Made by a program: the position numbers and the translations under genes. A DNA stretch of 9,049 nt. It comes from CAZQHK01 sp964593455 (GTDB taxonomy: Bacteria > Muiribacteriota > CAYSPT01). Below, in pieces: positions 1 through 6,565 of this stretch. The notes beneath the pieces were generated by a model that was not told the DNA's origin, made no database searches, and worked only from the letters and a program-made list of their open reading frames with translations. Where the stretch lies: assembly GCA_964593455.1 (NCBI GenBank), contig CAZQHK010000068.1, positions 1-9,049 of the forward strand, given 5' to 3'. Numbering within the stretch: position 1 is the stretch's first letter; every line of letters begins with the position of its first letter.

Positions 1-2
1 TC

Positions 3-368
3 TACGCTTATCAGGCCGGTTATGATCCGTATGCGGGCGCCGGTTTCTTCCAGGCTTTGTACCAGAAACAAGGCGGTAAGGCGAGTGAAATCCTTGGTAT
101 TCTGTCAGGTTCTCCACTCTTCAGCACACATCCCAGGCTTCGGGAACGGATGAAAAGAATCAGGGCGGTAGGCAGCTACCTTGATGGAAATATCCTGTTC
201 GACGACCTGGGTCCCGAAGTGCAGTACGTACTGGCGGAGATAGTAACCGAGAATGTACGTAAAAAGGCGAACCTCAACTACGCCCGGAAACACTACAAAC
301 CCTATCAGAGTATCCTGGAAAAGATCAGAAAACTCAAGGAAAAGTCACGACAACAGGATCCGGAGTGA
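3..368 (+). CDS. M48-family zinc metallopeptidase, C-terminal part (5' end outside window)
   Basis: This is the last 121 residues of a protein that enters from the left edge; the reading frame is open from base 3, so the TTG at 57 is internal and not a start. The opening Y-x-x-Q-A-G-Y-D-P, then G-x-G-F-F-Q-x-L, and then F-S-T-H-P-R-L-x-E-R-M-K-R-I (bases about 120-160) is the usual order downstream of the zinc-binding HExxH and ExxxD motifs in BepA/LoiP-like M48 peptidases, which act in the periplasm or at the outer membrane on misassembled proteins. The zinc ligands themselves lie outside the window, so catalytic competence cannot be judged. After the S-T-H-P block comes a basic, helical tail of about 70 residues ending in K-x-R-K-L-K-E-K, with no TPR repeats evident. 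It converges on the PHP gene with 26 bases between stops and no obvious terminator hairpin. Confidence 0.82.
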   Translation, partial: YAYQAGYDPYAGAGFFQALYQKQGGKASEILGILSGSPLFSTHPRLRERMKRIRAVGSYLDGNILFDDLGPEVQYVLAEIVTENVRKKANLNYARKHYKPYQSILEKIRKLKEKSRQQDPE

Positions 369-394
369 AATTCTGTTCACCTCTTATAACCGGC

Positions 395-1279
395 TCAACT
401 TTTGAGATGCTCAAGAGATTGGAGAGGACATTTGGCGATAGCGATGTCTTCTCCACCGCCGGCAGTGCCGCCGTGTTCATGAAAATCAGAGCCGCCGGTA
501 GGAATCAGGCCCAGTTCATCAGCTAATTCACTCATTAAACGCTGAAAACCATCGATGCTGGTGATATCGTCTCTCAGGCCATGCCCGGTGGTTTTGTATG
601 GATACCAGACCTCCAGGCCGTCAATTCCCCTCCCGGCCATTCTCCTGATGAGATCGTACACGTTTTTGACGCCGTAGATAATCCCCGGATGGGCCAGCAC
701 CACTGCTCCGCCGGCCCCATGGATAACTTCCAGCACTCGTTGAACGGGTTGGGCCGGCCGCCTGATGTAACCGGCCTGATGACGGCCGAGATACAATTCG
801 AAAGCCTCGCGGATATTTTCCGCCAACCCTTTATTTACCAGCGCCGACGCGACATGCGGCCGGCCGGGTGTGCCGTCAGCCGCTTCCTGCAGGACTTCTT
901 CCAGGGTGATTTCAACACCGGCCTTTTTCAGTGCCGCCAGGATCATCGGGATTCGATTCTCGCGCATCTGCCTGACTTCACTGCATATTTTGATAATATC
1001 AGCGCTGGCAGGATCAAATCCGTATCCCAGTAATTCGAATTCTTCATCATCGAGATAACATTTGATTTCAATTCCGGATATGAATTCCAATCCCCGTTCC
1101 TTGGCCGCCGCCGCCGCTTCCAGGACTCCCCGTACATCTTCATGATCGGTAACGGAAAATCCTGCCAGGCCGGCCTGTGCAACCAGGGCCGCGAGCTGGC
1201 CGGGAGAAAACCGTCCGTCTGAATAGGTGGAATGCATATGGAGGTCGGCAAATTGGGACACGCACGGTTTCGTATCCAT
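395..1279 (-). CDS. PHP-domain phosphoesterase (YciV/RNase AM-like)
   Basis: This is a metal-dependent phosphoesterase of the PHP superfamily, about 294 residues, close to the usual length of the YciV/TrpH (3',5'-nucleoside bisphosphate phosphatase, RNase AM) group. The metal-site motifs are all present in order: D-L-H-M-H-S-x-Y-S-D-G at about residues 12-22, T-D-H-E-D at 44-48, G-I-E-I at 69-72, R-P-H-V-A around 140, A-H-P-G in the second half, and G-G-S-D-F-H-E near the C-terminus. The insert between the HPG and SDFH motifs (G-L-E-V-W-Y-P) is typical of this group. The longest frame begins at ATG 1291, but the in-frame ATG at 1279 has GGAG six bases upstream and is preferred; the first has no convincing ribosome site. 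A weak promoter may lie near 1313-1341 on this strand. The substrate (5' ends of RNA, or a nucleotide) is inferred from the family only. Confidence 0.9.
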   Translation of the reverse strand: MDTKPCVSQFADLHMHSTYSDGRFSPGQLAALVAQAGLAGFSVTDHEDVRGVLEAAAAAKERGLEFISGIEIKCYLDDEEFELLGYGFDPASADIIKICSEVRQMRENRIPMILAALKKAGVEITLEEVLQEAADGTPGRPHVASALVNKGLAENIREAFELYLGRHQAGYIRRPAQPVQRVLEVIHGAGGAVVLAHPGIIYGVKNVYDLIRRMAGRGIDGLEVWYPYKTTGHGLRDDITSIDGFQRLMSELADELGLIPTGGSDFHEHGGTAGGGEDIAIAKCPLQSLEHLKS

Positions 1280-1395
1280 ATCCGACTCCATTCATTATCG
1301 ACATGCAGTTACTTTATATGGCAGGGCTACTGAAGTTTACATCAGACGACCATAAAGCTCAAGCTACAAATTATATCATGAGTTTGACGATAGAT

Positions 1396-1425
1396 TTGAC
1401 CTGGACTTCCAGTTTATCATACAAT
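1396..1425 (+). promoter_or_regulatory. Sigma-70-type promoter for the phosphofructokinase gene
   Basis: TTGACC at 1396-1401 and TACAAT at 1420-1425 are separated by 18 bases, giving five of six matches to each consensus hexamer. The site lies about 70 bases ahead of the phosphofructokinase start in the divergent spacer 1280-1498, leaving a 5' leader of about 65 bases. A second TTGACG at 1384 has no correctly spaced -10 box. No operator-like repeat is evident. Confidence 0.6.
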
Positions 1426-1484
1426 TCGCGCGGAACTGGCCACAAAAGATGTAGTGCATATATCCTGGCACCAGGTGTGGAATG

Positions 1485-1491
1485 AAAGGAG
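1485..1491 (+). promoter_or_regulatory. Ribosome binding site fixing the phosphofructokinase start
   Basis: AAAGGAG lies seven bases before the ATG at 1499. The frame is open further upstream (to an ATG at 1454), but that start has no such site, so 1499 is the start. Confidence 0.85.
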
Positions 1492-1498
1492 TCCATCA

Positions 1499-2617
1499 AT
1501 GTACAAAAACACCAGAAAAAGCCCTGTCAAACGAATTGGAATACTTACTGCCGGCGGAGATTGCCCGGGACTCAATGCCGTTATCAGAGCGGTAGTCAAG
1601 CGGGCAACAAGTCTCTATGGGATTAAGGTTACCGGTTTTCTGGACGGTTACTGGGGTTTGATGGAAGACAAAACCGTTTCTCTTGATTTCGACAGGGTCT
1701 CAGGGATCTTAACTCAAGGCGGCACCATCCTGGGAACATCCAACAAAGCCGATCCCTTTCGTTATCCAACGGGAAAAAAGGATAAGGAAGGCAATAAAAT
1801 CATGGCCGACCGCTCCGACCAGGCGGTCACGGTTTTCAAGAAACACAAGCTCGACGCGTTGATCTGCATCGGCGGCGACGGGACCCTGATCATGGCCAGG
1901 AAACTGCTCGACAAAGGAATTCCAACCATCGGCGTGCCCAAGACCATCGACAATGACGTCATGGAAACCGACTATACGTTCGGGTTCGATTCGGCAGTCT
2001 CCATAGCCACCGAGGCAATCGATCGCATTCACACGACCGCCCAATCACACCACCGGGCCATGGTGGTGGAAACCATGGGACGGTATGTGGGCTGGCTGGC
2101 GCTTTTCTCCGGAGTAGCCAGTGGCGGTGATATTATTTTGATTCCGGAACTTCCTTACAAGATCGAAAAAATCCGTGAGTTCATCAAGTGGAGAAAGAGC
2201 ACCGGACGACGATTCCATATCATCGTGGTATCGGAAGGGACAAAACCCTACCAGGGCGAACTGGTCATCAAACGCCAGGTACACGACAGCACCGATTCCA
2301 TCAGACTGGGAGGAATCGGCAACGTGGTAGCGGCTCAACTCGAAGAGCAGGTAGGTTGTGAAACCAGGGTCACCTCGTTGGGCCATCTGCAGCGGGGCGG
2401 TACGCCGACCGCGTTCGACCGGATACTGGCTACCCAGTATGGAGGAATAGCTCTCGACCTGGCCGCGGAAGAGAAATTCGGATACCTGCCGGCCTACCAA
2501 AAAGGGAAGATTGTTCCTGTCACTATGGAAGCCGCCACCCGCGATATCAAACGAGTCCCTCTGGACCATCCGTTGATCGATATAGCTCAGAGCACAGGTA
2601 CCTGTTTCGGCGTGTAA
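1499..2617 (+). CDS. pfkA: 6-phosphofructokinase, group III (ATP-type active site predicted)
   Basis: This 372-residue enzyme phosphorylates fructose 6-phosphate to fructose 1,6-bisphosphate in glycolysis. The N-terminal phosphate-donor loop T-A-G-G-D-C-P-G-L-N is at residues 17-26. The donor-selecting motif is G-G-D-G-T at 125-129, followed by P-K-T-I-D-N-D at 147-153 with the catalytic aspartate at D151. Substrate-binding M-G-R is at 193-195 and Q-R-G-G-T-P-x-x-x-D-R at 298-308. In the family, Gly at the position of G128 goes with ATP use, whereas Asp there marks pyrophosphate enzymes; K148 is the residue typical of pyrophosphate and group III enzymes. The combination G128 plus K148 is that of the group III ('mixed-substrate') clade, as in the actinobacterial ATP-PFK. 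ATP is therefore the likely donor, but pyrophosphate use cannot be excluded. Length and motifs are intact. It has its own promoter and a strong ribosome site, and converges on the FecR gene with 23 bases between stops. Confidence 0.95.
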   Translation: MYKNTRKSPVKRIGILTAGGDCPGLNAVIRAVVKRATSLYGIKVTGFLDGYWGLMEDKTVSLDFDRVSGILTQGGTILGTSNKADPFRYPTGKKDKEGNKIMADRSDQAVTVFKKHKLDALICIGGDGTLIMARKLLDKGIPTIGVPKTIDNDVMETDYTFGFDSAVSIATEAIDRIHTTAQSHHRAMVVETMGRYVGWLALFSGVASGGDIILIPELPYKIEKIREFIKWRKSTGRRFHIIVVSEGTKPYQGELVIKRQVHDSTDSIRLGGIGNVVAAQLEEQVGCETRVTSLGHLQRGGTPTAFDRILATQYGGIALDLAAEEKFGYLPAYQKGKIVPVTMEAATRDIKRVPLDHPLIDIAQSTGTCFGV

Positions 2618-2640
2618 AGCTCCGGTTGAAGATTAGTGAA

Positions 2641-3252
2641 TTATTCGGGTATAGAAAGATCGAACAGTTCCTTCTCGGTCTCCCAATCGTAGCTTTCCGG
2701 CCGCAACCGGATAGTGTACCGGGTCATGGTGAGACTCTGTTTTTCTTTAAGACCGGCACTCTCGCCGGACCGTTTGTCTGTGACCTGAAGAGTCCCCTTC
2801 CCTACCGCTATCTGTAATTTGTTTTCCCGTACCTTGACCAGAAAGGAGCCGTCCCGTGTTGATAGACTCACCCGTTCGGTCTCAACACCGAACGTGCTGT
2901 CTGAGCGGCTTGATGGAACGAATAAAATCATCACGCCTCTGGTTATTTTAATCATCACGTGGATCGTGCCAGGTTCGTTCCCCCCCGACTTTCCAGGAAG
3001 CATGACTTCGGTCTCCGGTTCCAAACGGACCTTTGTACCGCCGAAGATCCCTACCAGCGCGCGTCCGTTTTTCCCGGTCCTGAGCCCGGCCCCGGGAGAC
3101 AGGGTGTCTCCGGTTTTTATTGACATCTCCGTCCCGGGTTCCTTGAGCAGGAATAATTCTCCGGTGGACTTTAAAATCATAGATTCAAGGTCATTTCCGC
3201 CCAACCGGCCGCAACCGGTCAAAAGATAGAACACACCGGTGAGCAGAAGCAC
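2641..3252 (-). CDS. FecR-domain lipoprotein
   Basis: This is a 203-residue predicted exported protein. A hydrophobic stretch ends in the lipobox L11-T-G-C14, so the mature protein would be lipid-anchored at C14. The rest is all-beta and follows the FecR pattern: G-E-L-F at the start, G-D-T-L-S-P-G-A-G-L-R-T-G, then A-L-V-G-I-F-G-G-T-K-V-R-L-E-P-E-T-E-V, I-T-R-G-V, F-G-V-E-T, D-G-S-F-L-V-K-V, and V-G-K-G-T-L-Q-V. Known FecR domains occur in sensor proteins and in many stand-alone envelope proteins of unknown role; no sigma factor or TonB receptor is next door, so iron signalling is not implied. The start is uncertain: the GTG at 3252 has no ribosome site and leaves no positive charge before the hydrophobic core, whereas the same frame upstream to the TGA at 3307-3309 is open and rich in Arg and Lys but has no ATG, GTG or TTG. 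It lies 110 bases after the small membrane-protein gene on the same strand. Confidence 0.72.
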   Translation of the reverse strand: MLLLTGVFYLLTGCGRLGGNDLESMILKSTGELFLLKEPGTEMSIKTGDTLSPGAGLRTGKNGRALVGIFGGTKVRLEPETEVMLPGKSGGNEPGTIHVMIKITRGVMILFVPSSRSDSTFGVETERVSLSTRDGSFLVKVRENKLQIAVGKGTLQVTDKRSGESAGLKEKQSLTMTRYTIRLRPESYDWETEKELFDLSIPE

Positions 3253-3323
3253 GCGTACGAAGGAAACGCCGCGACCAAATTTTGCTCTTCTAAGCCTCGT
3301 TTTATGTCACTCCATTCATGTAA

Positions 3324-3356
3324 AGAACTGAAAAAACGCGCCCGGCCGACAGTTCT
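3324..3356 (-). repeat. Short inverted repeat with adjacent T run, possible weak terminator or leader hairpin
   Basis: AGAACTG at 3324-3330 pairs perfectly with CAGTTCT at 3350-3356 across a 19-base loop. Read on the minus strand the loop holds a GC-rich tract followed by six T's. This lies between the two-helix membrane gene and the FecR lipoprotein gene. It is not a canonical terminator, because the T run is inside the loop rather than after the stem. Its role is unknown. Confidence 0.25.
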
Positions 3357-3362
3357 GACAAA

Positions 3363-3722
3363 CTATTCTTTGACAGCCTTGACGCCATGTATCTTCTCTT
3401 GCCTGGCGGCGGCTTCGACAGCCTGTTTCAAACGTATAACAAACATTGTCGACATGACCATGATAGCCAGCACCGGGCCGATGAACACCACAGCCATGTA
3501 CCTGTTGATATATACAGCTTGGCCGGTGGCGGCCAGGTACACACCGTATTGAGCACCGGCCCACATAGCATTGAGCGGGACACAACACCAGAACATGTAC
3601 TCCTCTATCCGGCGGGTAATAGACTGCCTGTTTTTCTCAGACAGGGAAAGAAACTCTTTTTTATTGGGAATATTCATCAATCCGGGCCGACGTTTCACCA
3701 GCTGCGATAAACCATACAGCAT
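3363..3722 (-). CDS. Small two-helix membrane protein, unknown family
   Basis: I do not recognise a family. The frame gives up to 119 residues from ATG 3722, or 104 from the in-frame ATG at 3677. A basic, polar N-terminal segment (P-N-K-K-E-F-L-S-L-S-E-K, then R-R-I-E-E) precedes two hydrophobic segments at about 43-66 and 75-96 (the first with a Cys-Cys pair at 46-47). These are joined by a short loop containing G-Q-A-V-Y-I-N-R-Y, and a charged C-terminal tail of about 20 residues follows, rich in Ala, Lys and Glu. The positive-inside pattern puts both ends in the cytoplasm. Start choice is unclear: the best ribosome site upstream (AAAGGAG at 3752-3746) is 23 bases from ATG 3722 and instead fits an ATG at 3735 in another frame. 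M16 (ATG 3677) begins a cleaner soluble N-terminus, so the first 15 residues may not be translated. It may be the first gene of a unit with the FecR lipoprotein. Confidence 0.6.
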   Translation of the reverse strand: MLYGLSQLVKRRPGLMNIPNKKEFLSLSEKNRQSITRRIEEYMFWCCVPLNAMWAGAQYGVYLAATGQAVYINRYMAVVFIGPVLAIMVMSTMFVIRLKQAVEAAARQEKIHGVKAVKE

Positions 3723-3735
3723 GATACACTCTCAT
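3661..3735 (-). other. 24-codon overlapping ORF with a strong ribosome site (possible leader peptide)
   Basis: ATG at 3735-3733 is preceded by AAAGGAG with a ten-base spacer, the best ribosome site in this spacer. The frame encodes 24 residues beginning M-R-V-Y-H-A-V-W and stops at TAA 3663-3661. It overlaps the N-terminus of the two-helix membrane gene in another frame, and its stop lies 17 bases past that gene's internal ATG at 3677, an arrangement that would allow translational coupling. It could equally mean that a one-base error disrupts the true N-terminus of the membrane gene. Confidence 0.25.
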
Positions 3736-3859
3736 ACGGATTCTTCTCCTTTAAAGACCTGCTAGCCCGCATATTTCACCAGTGTGCCTACATCACGTGA
3801 AATATGCGAGCTGATAGATCAATTATACAATAAAAAAGAGTGACCACTGTATCATACTG
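3717..3859. repeat. Nested inverted repeat centred on 3788 (143 bp dyad)
   Basis: The inner pair is perfect: CGCATATTTCAC at 3768-3779 and GTGAAATATGCG at 3797-3808, with a 17-base centre. An outer pair, 3717-3730 and 3846-3859, matches at 12 of 14 positions (consensus CAG-Y-ATGATACA-S-T on the left). Both pairs have the same centre, 3788. The flanks of the inner pair (3751-3767 against 3809-3825) also match at 13 of 17 positions, while the segment 3731-3750 does not pair. The element covers the spacer between the 885-residue membrane gene and the two-helix membrane gene and includes the latter's first ATG. The stem is not followed by a T run on either strand, so it is not an intrinsic terminator. 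A dyad operator, a leader hairpin or a decayed small inverted-repeat element are all possible; no target-site duplication is visible. Confidence 0.7.
3822..3827 (-). promoter_or_regulatory. TATAAT -10 box inside the dyad, reading toward the two-helix membrane gene
   Basis: A perfect TATAAT on the minus strand lies about 100 bases ahead of the two-helix membrane gene. No good -35 hexamer occurs at 16-18 bases; the nearest candidate, TGGTCA (3846-3841), is only 13 bases away. Transcription would start near 3815, placing the inner inverted repeat immediately downstream in the leader and a third copy of the repeat motif at roughly -50 to -60. A weak -35 together with such sites would fit a regulated promoter, which is inference. 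Confidence 0.4.
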
Positions 3860-3863
3860 CCGG

Positions 3864-3875
3864 GTAAAATATGCG
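3864..3875 (-). repeat. Third copy of the 12-base motif flanking the TATAAT box
   Basis: On the minus strand this reads CGCATATTTTAC, one mismatch from the inner arm CGCATATTTCAC of the nested inverted repeat. It lies just beyond the outer arm and three bases from the end of the 885-residue gene. Three copies of a 12-mer within 110 bases, two facing each other and one upstream of the -10 box, suggest binding sites for one regulator. Confidence 0.5.
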
Positions 3876-3878
3876 GAC

Positions 3879-6536
3879 CTAGTTGCCTTCCTGTAACAGG
3901 AGACTCCATTGAAGCCGGTTCAAATCATCAGGCTTTCCCCTGAACAGAAGATCGATCAACTCACAGAGCAACGGTCTAATCTCATCCAGCTCGGCGCCGC
4001 GTAGATTCAGGGAAGAGAATACCGTGTCATCCCCGATAGCAAGAACGAAGCCCTCTCCTATTTCACTCACGGCTATTACCGGAAGATCCTGTACGGTGAG
4101 AAGTATTTTTCCGCCATTAACAATAGTCGGTGACGGTAAAGGTGTTTTTCCGGTCAACGGCCCGAATCCGCCGGGGGAACGAAAATTTAGTCCAAACAAA
4201 CCAGCCAACCGGTTGATCGTCCCGTCTCCATCGCTACCATCAACCAGCACCAGCCGACCGCCACGTTTGACATAGTTCTCTATCAATGTAAGCTCTGTTC
4301 TCCGGTACGACCTGGTCGGCGCCACCACCAGAAAAACCCGGCTGCCTTCGAGATCGGCTGCCGTTACCGGTCCAGGCCAGACAAAACGCACAGGATTGCC
4401 GGTGCGAGAAATGGCCAGGAAGAACCGGTCATAGCTATCGGGCCCCATGATATCCGTGTGAGGTCCGACCATCATGGTCTGGCGCGAATCGTGGCATGCG
4501 TCCACCAGTAAAGCCGGAGAGGCCGATCTTCGCAGCGAAAAAACATCACCGGACGCAGCCTCCGCGAGCATCAGACCGAGACAGGACCCCATAGCCGCCG
4601 CCGGCAGTAGGATCGCCGCTGTCCGGACCCGCCATACCCTCCCGGACATCGTACCTCCCTTGAGAAGCGTCAAATGTCCCAGGGTCAACGCCAACGCCAG
4701 CGGCAGAAGATAGTTAAAAGAAGGACCTTTGCCAAACCATGAAAACAGCCCGTCGATGAATGTCTCCCGTCCGAGAGTGTTGATCATGTAATTATTGAAA
4801 GAAGTGGAATCGGTAAACGCCAGCACCTTACCGAGTCCATGCCGGGTGACTGCCGCCAAGACACGGCTCCCGAACCCGGTGTCCGCACCGGGAGAGAGGT
4901 TTCCGAAAAAGTTTCTACGATGAGGATTCCATTTGTCGGAAAAACCCGCCGGAGGAGAAACGATCAACGGAACCGCCGGCGAGGACACGCGCAGACTTGA
5001 AGAGGTAGCCCACATGAAAGCCGACATCGGTGCGGTGACCGGATGGAGACGGTAATCGGCCATTACCGTCAGCGGCCAGGAACCGGTGATACCGTATATT
5101 GAATCACGGTTAAAATGAATACCGAAACGTTCTGAGAGAGATGAAAGGTTATCATTCATGAGAAATGAATTAGTATGTTCCCCGATCATAAACAGGCATC
5201 CGCCGCGGTGCACAAACCGTTCGACTGCTTCGATTTCCTTATCTGAATAAGCCTTCGTGGGACACTTAATGATCAGCACGGCGTGGACCGGGAGGTTCAG
5301 ATAAATTTCATCGAGACTATCGGCACATTGAATGACCTTAACCCGAGATGGTAACCGTCTCGACATCGGGTAGCCACCTTCGGCCGGCATCAGTATCCTG
5401 ATATCGAACGCCCTGGCCATCCGTTCAAGAAAAAGCCGGTAGTTGTTCTCCGGATCGAAGGACGACTCAGAAGAGTGCTCAACGTAGGTGGGCTCCCAGG
5501 CGGAGTGTGTTTCATCGATATAAATCTCGAACGGAACAAAGGTCTGCCAGCCCGGGCACCACCAGGCCGCCGCCCAGAGTACCAGCGCGCCGGTCAGGCT
5601 TATCAAGGTCCAGGCGCGGTTTCTGACCCATTTCGGCGGCCGGGATATATCCGGAGACGATATTTCCTGCCCGGTATCGATTCCGAGTCCGAGCTCACCC
5701 GGTTTTGCACCGGGAACCCAGGTAAGCAGCCTTCCCCAGACCAACGTCACGGGAGCCAGCCACACCAGGAGATCCATTCCTCCCCCACCCCACCAGTAAA
5801 GAGATGTAAAAAGGCCGGAGGCCACCGGGAACCGGCCGCTAAACGAAAGAACAGCCAGGCCGACCATCCTGACGGCCAGGATCAGGGCGGCGGCCAAAAA
5901 TCCGATTACGGTAGCCTTTAGAACCCGTGATTTTTTTCGGTTGCTAGCTACTTCCAACAACAAGGCACAAAAAGGCAGCACGAAAAAAGGCAGCACCACG
6001 AGACCACTTTTAACCTGATCAACTATGAAGGAAGATGAGAGAACGGTCACCGTATCACCAGCCACCACCGCCTTGTATCCCATCCAACAAAGTAACCTGC
6101 CGGTCAGACGCGAAAAGGTGCTCATAAAAAGCACAGGACGAAGTCTTAGCTGCCAGGCCACCGCCTCAGCCATCGCCAAGCCGAGCCCCCCATACATACT
6201 TATCCGGGCCAGAGAAACAATCCAACCGAAGCCCGCCGCGCGACCGGCAAGCCAGACTACGATGGATACCGCTATTAGTATGAGCGTACCGTTCAGAGAC
6301 GGAGCGATCTTGATAAGAACTGCCAGCGAGAAAAGCGAACCAACGAACTGCCACCAGGAAACACCCTCACCTGAACAGTACCATCCGTTCCTGCCGTCCC
6401 TGAGACTAATTCCAGCCAGGGCCATCACGATCGAGCACACAACCAGCCAAGGGACACTGTTCATCAGTACGGCAGTCTCCGGTTGAAAAGGACGGATAAG
6501 ATAAATCCCCCACCAGGCTGCGGCGGCACACCACAT
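3879..6536 (-). CDS. Membrane protein with degenerate exosortase-like N-terminus and two GATase-like (GldG/DUF4350-type) domains
   Basis: 885 residues. Residues 1-270 form about eight hydrophobic segments. Within them, L-T-G-R-L-L-C-W-M-G-Y, a V-x-x-G-D-T-V-T stretch and then I-V-D-Q-V-K-S-G-L at 171-179 follow the exosortase/archaeosortase pattern leading to the catalytic C-S-G-L. The cysteine position is K176; later basic positions R204 and R223 could match the conserved arginine, and the final His site looks like W-W-G-G-G-G. A further helix spans about 303-326. Soluble domain A (about 327-600) starts I-Y-I-D-E-T-H (D341, H344), contains C-P-T-K-A-Y, H-R-G-G and I-G-E-H-T at 451-455, and ends T-D-S-T-S-F plus F-S-W-F. 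Helices follow at about 598-616 and 630-650. Soluble domain B (about 664-860) starts L-L-V-D-A-C-H (D679, H682), with A-P-T-R-S-Y and K-R-G-G-R-L-V-L-V-D-G. The family is a non-catalytic amidotransferase fold; function is unknown. ATG 6536 has no clear ribosome site; 29 bases separate it from the preceding gene. An in-frame ATG at 6464 has GGAG 12 bases upstream but would cut a helix. Confidence 0.78.
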   Translation of the reverse strand: MWCAAAAWWGIYLIRPFQPETAVLMNSVPWLVVCSIVMALAGISLRDGRNGWYCSGEGVSWWQFVGSLFSLAVLIKIAPSLNGTLILIAVSIVVWLAGRAAGFGWIVSLARISMYGGLGLAMAEAVAWQLRLRPVLFMSTFSRLTGRLLCWMGYKAVVAGDTVTVLSSSFIVDQVKSGLVVLPFFVLPFCALLLEVASNRKKSRVLKATVIGFLAAALILAVRMVGLAVLSFSGRFPVASGLFTSLYWWGGGGMDLLVWLAPVTLVWGRLLTWVPGAKPGELGLGIDTGQEISSPDISRPPKWVRNRAWTLISLTGALVLWAAAWWCPGWQTFVPFEIYIDETHSAWEPTYVEHSSESSFDPENNYRLFLERMARAFDIRILMPAEGGYPMSRRLPSRVKVIQCADSLDEIYLNLPVHAVLIIKCPTKAYSDKEIEAVERFVHRGGCLFMIGEHTNSFLMNDNLSSLSERFGIHFNRDSIYGITGSWPLTVMADYRLHPVTAPMSAFMWATSSSLRVSSPAVPLIVSPPAGFSDKWNPHRRNFFGNLSPGADTGFGSRVLAAVTRHGLGKVLAFTDSTSFNNYMINTLGRETFIDGLFSWFGKGPSFNYLLPLALALTLGHLTLLKGGTMSGRVWRVRTAAILLPAAAMGSCLGLMLAEAASGDVFSLRRSASPALLVDACHDSRQTMMVGPHTDIMGPDSYDRFFLAISRTGNPVRFVWPGPVTAADLEGSRVFLVVAPTRSYRRTELTLIENYVKRGGRLVLVDGSDGDGTINRLAGLFGLNFRSPGGFGPLTGKTPLPSPTIVNGGKILLTVQDLPVIAVSEIGEGFVLAIGDDTVFSSLNLRGAELDEIRPLLCELIDLLFRGKPDDLNRLQWSLLLQEGN

Positions 6537-6565
6537 GGCCAGAGATAGAAATAAAGCAGATAAGC

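Noticed and set aside
581..1033. 150-codon plus-strand ORF opposite the PHP gene
   Set aside because: It lies fully antisense to a gene with all PHP motifs and has no recognisable domain.
1313..1341. Minus-strand promoter for the PHP gene (TATAAA with TGTAAA at 17 bases)
   Set aside because: The -35 hexamer matches the consensus at only three positions, too weak to list as a feature.
2045..2569. 174-codon minus-strand ORF inside the phosphofructokinase gene
   Set aside because: It is antisense to the substrate-binding half of an intact enzyme, so it is a shadow frame.
3768..3808. Rho-independent terminator for the right-hand operon
   Set aside because: The perfect stem is AT-rich with a 17-base loop and is not followed by a T run on either strand.
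5475..6486. Plus-strand ORFs of about 150 codons opposite the 885-residue gene
   Set aside because: They are Pro/Arg/Ser-rich antisense shadows without ribosome sites or domain features, opposite a clear membrane protein frame.
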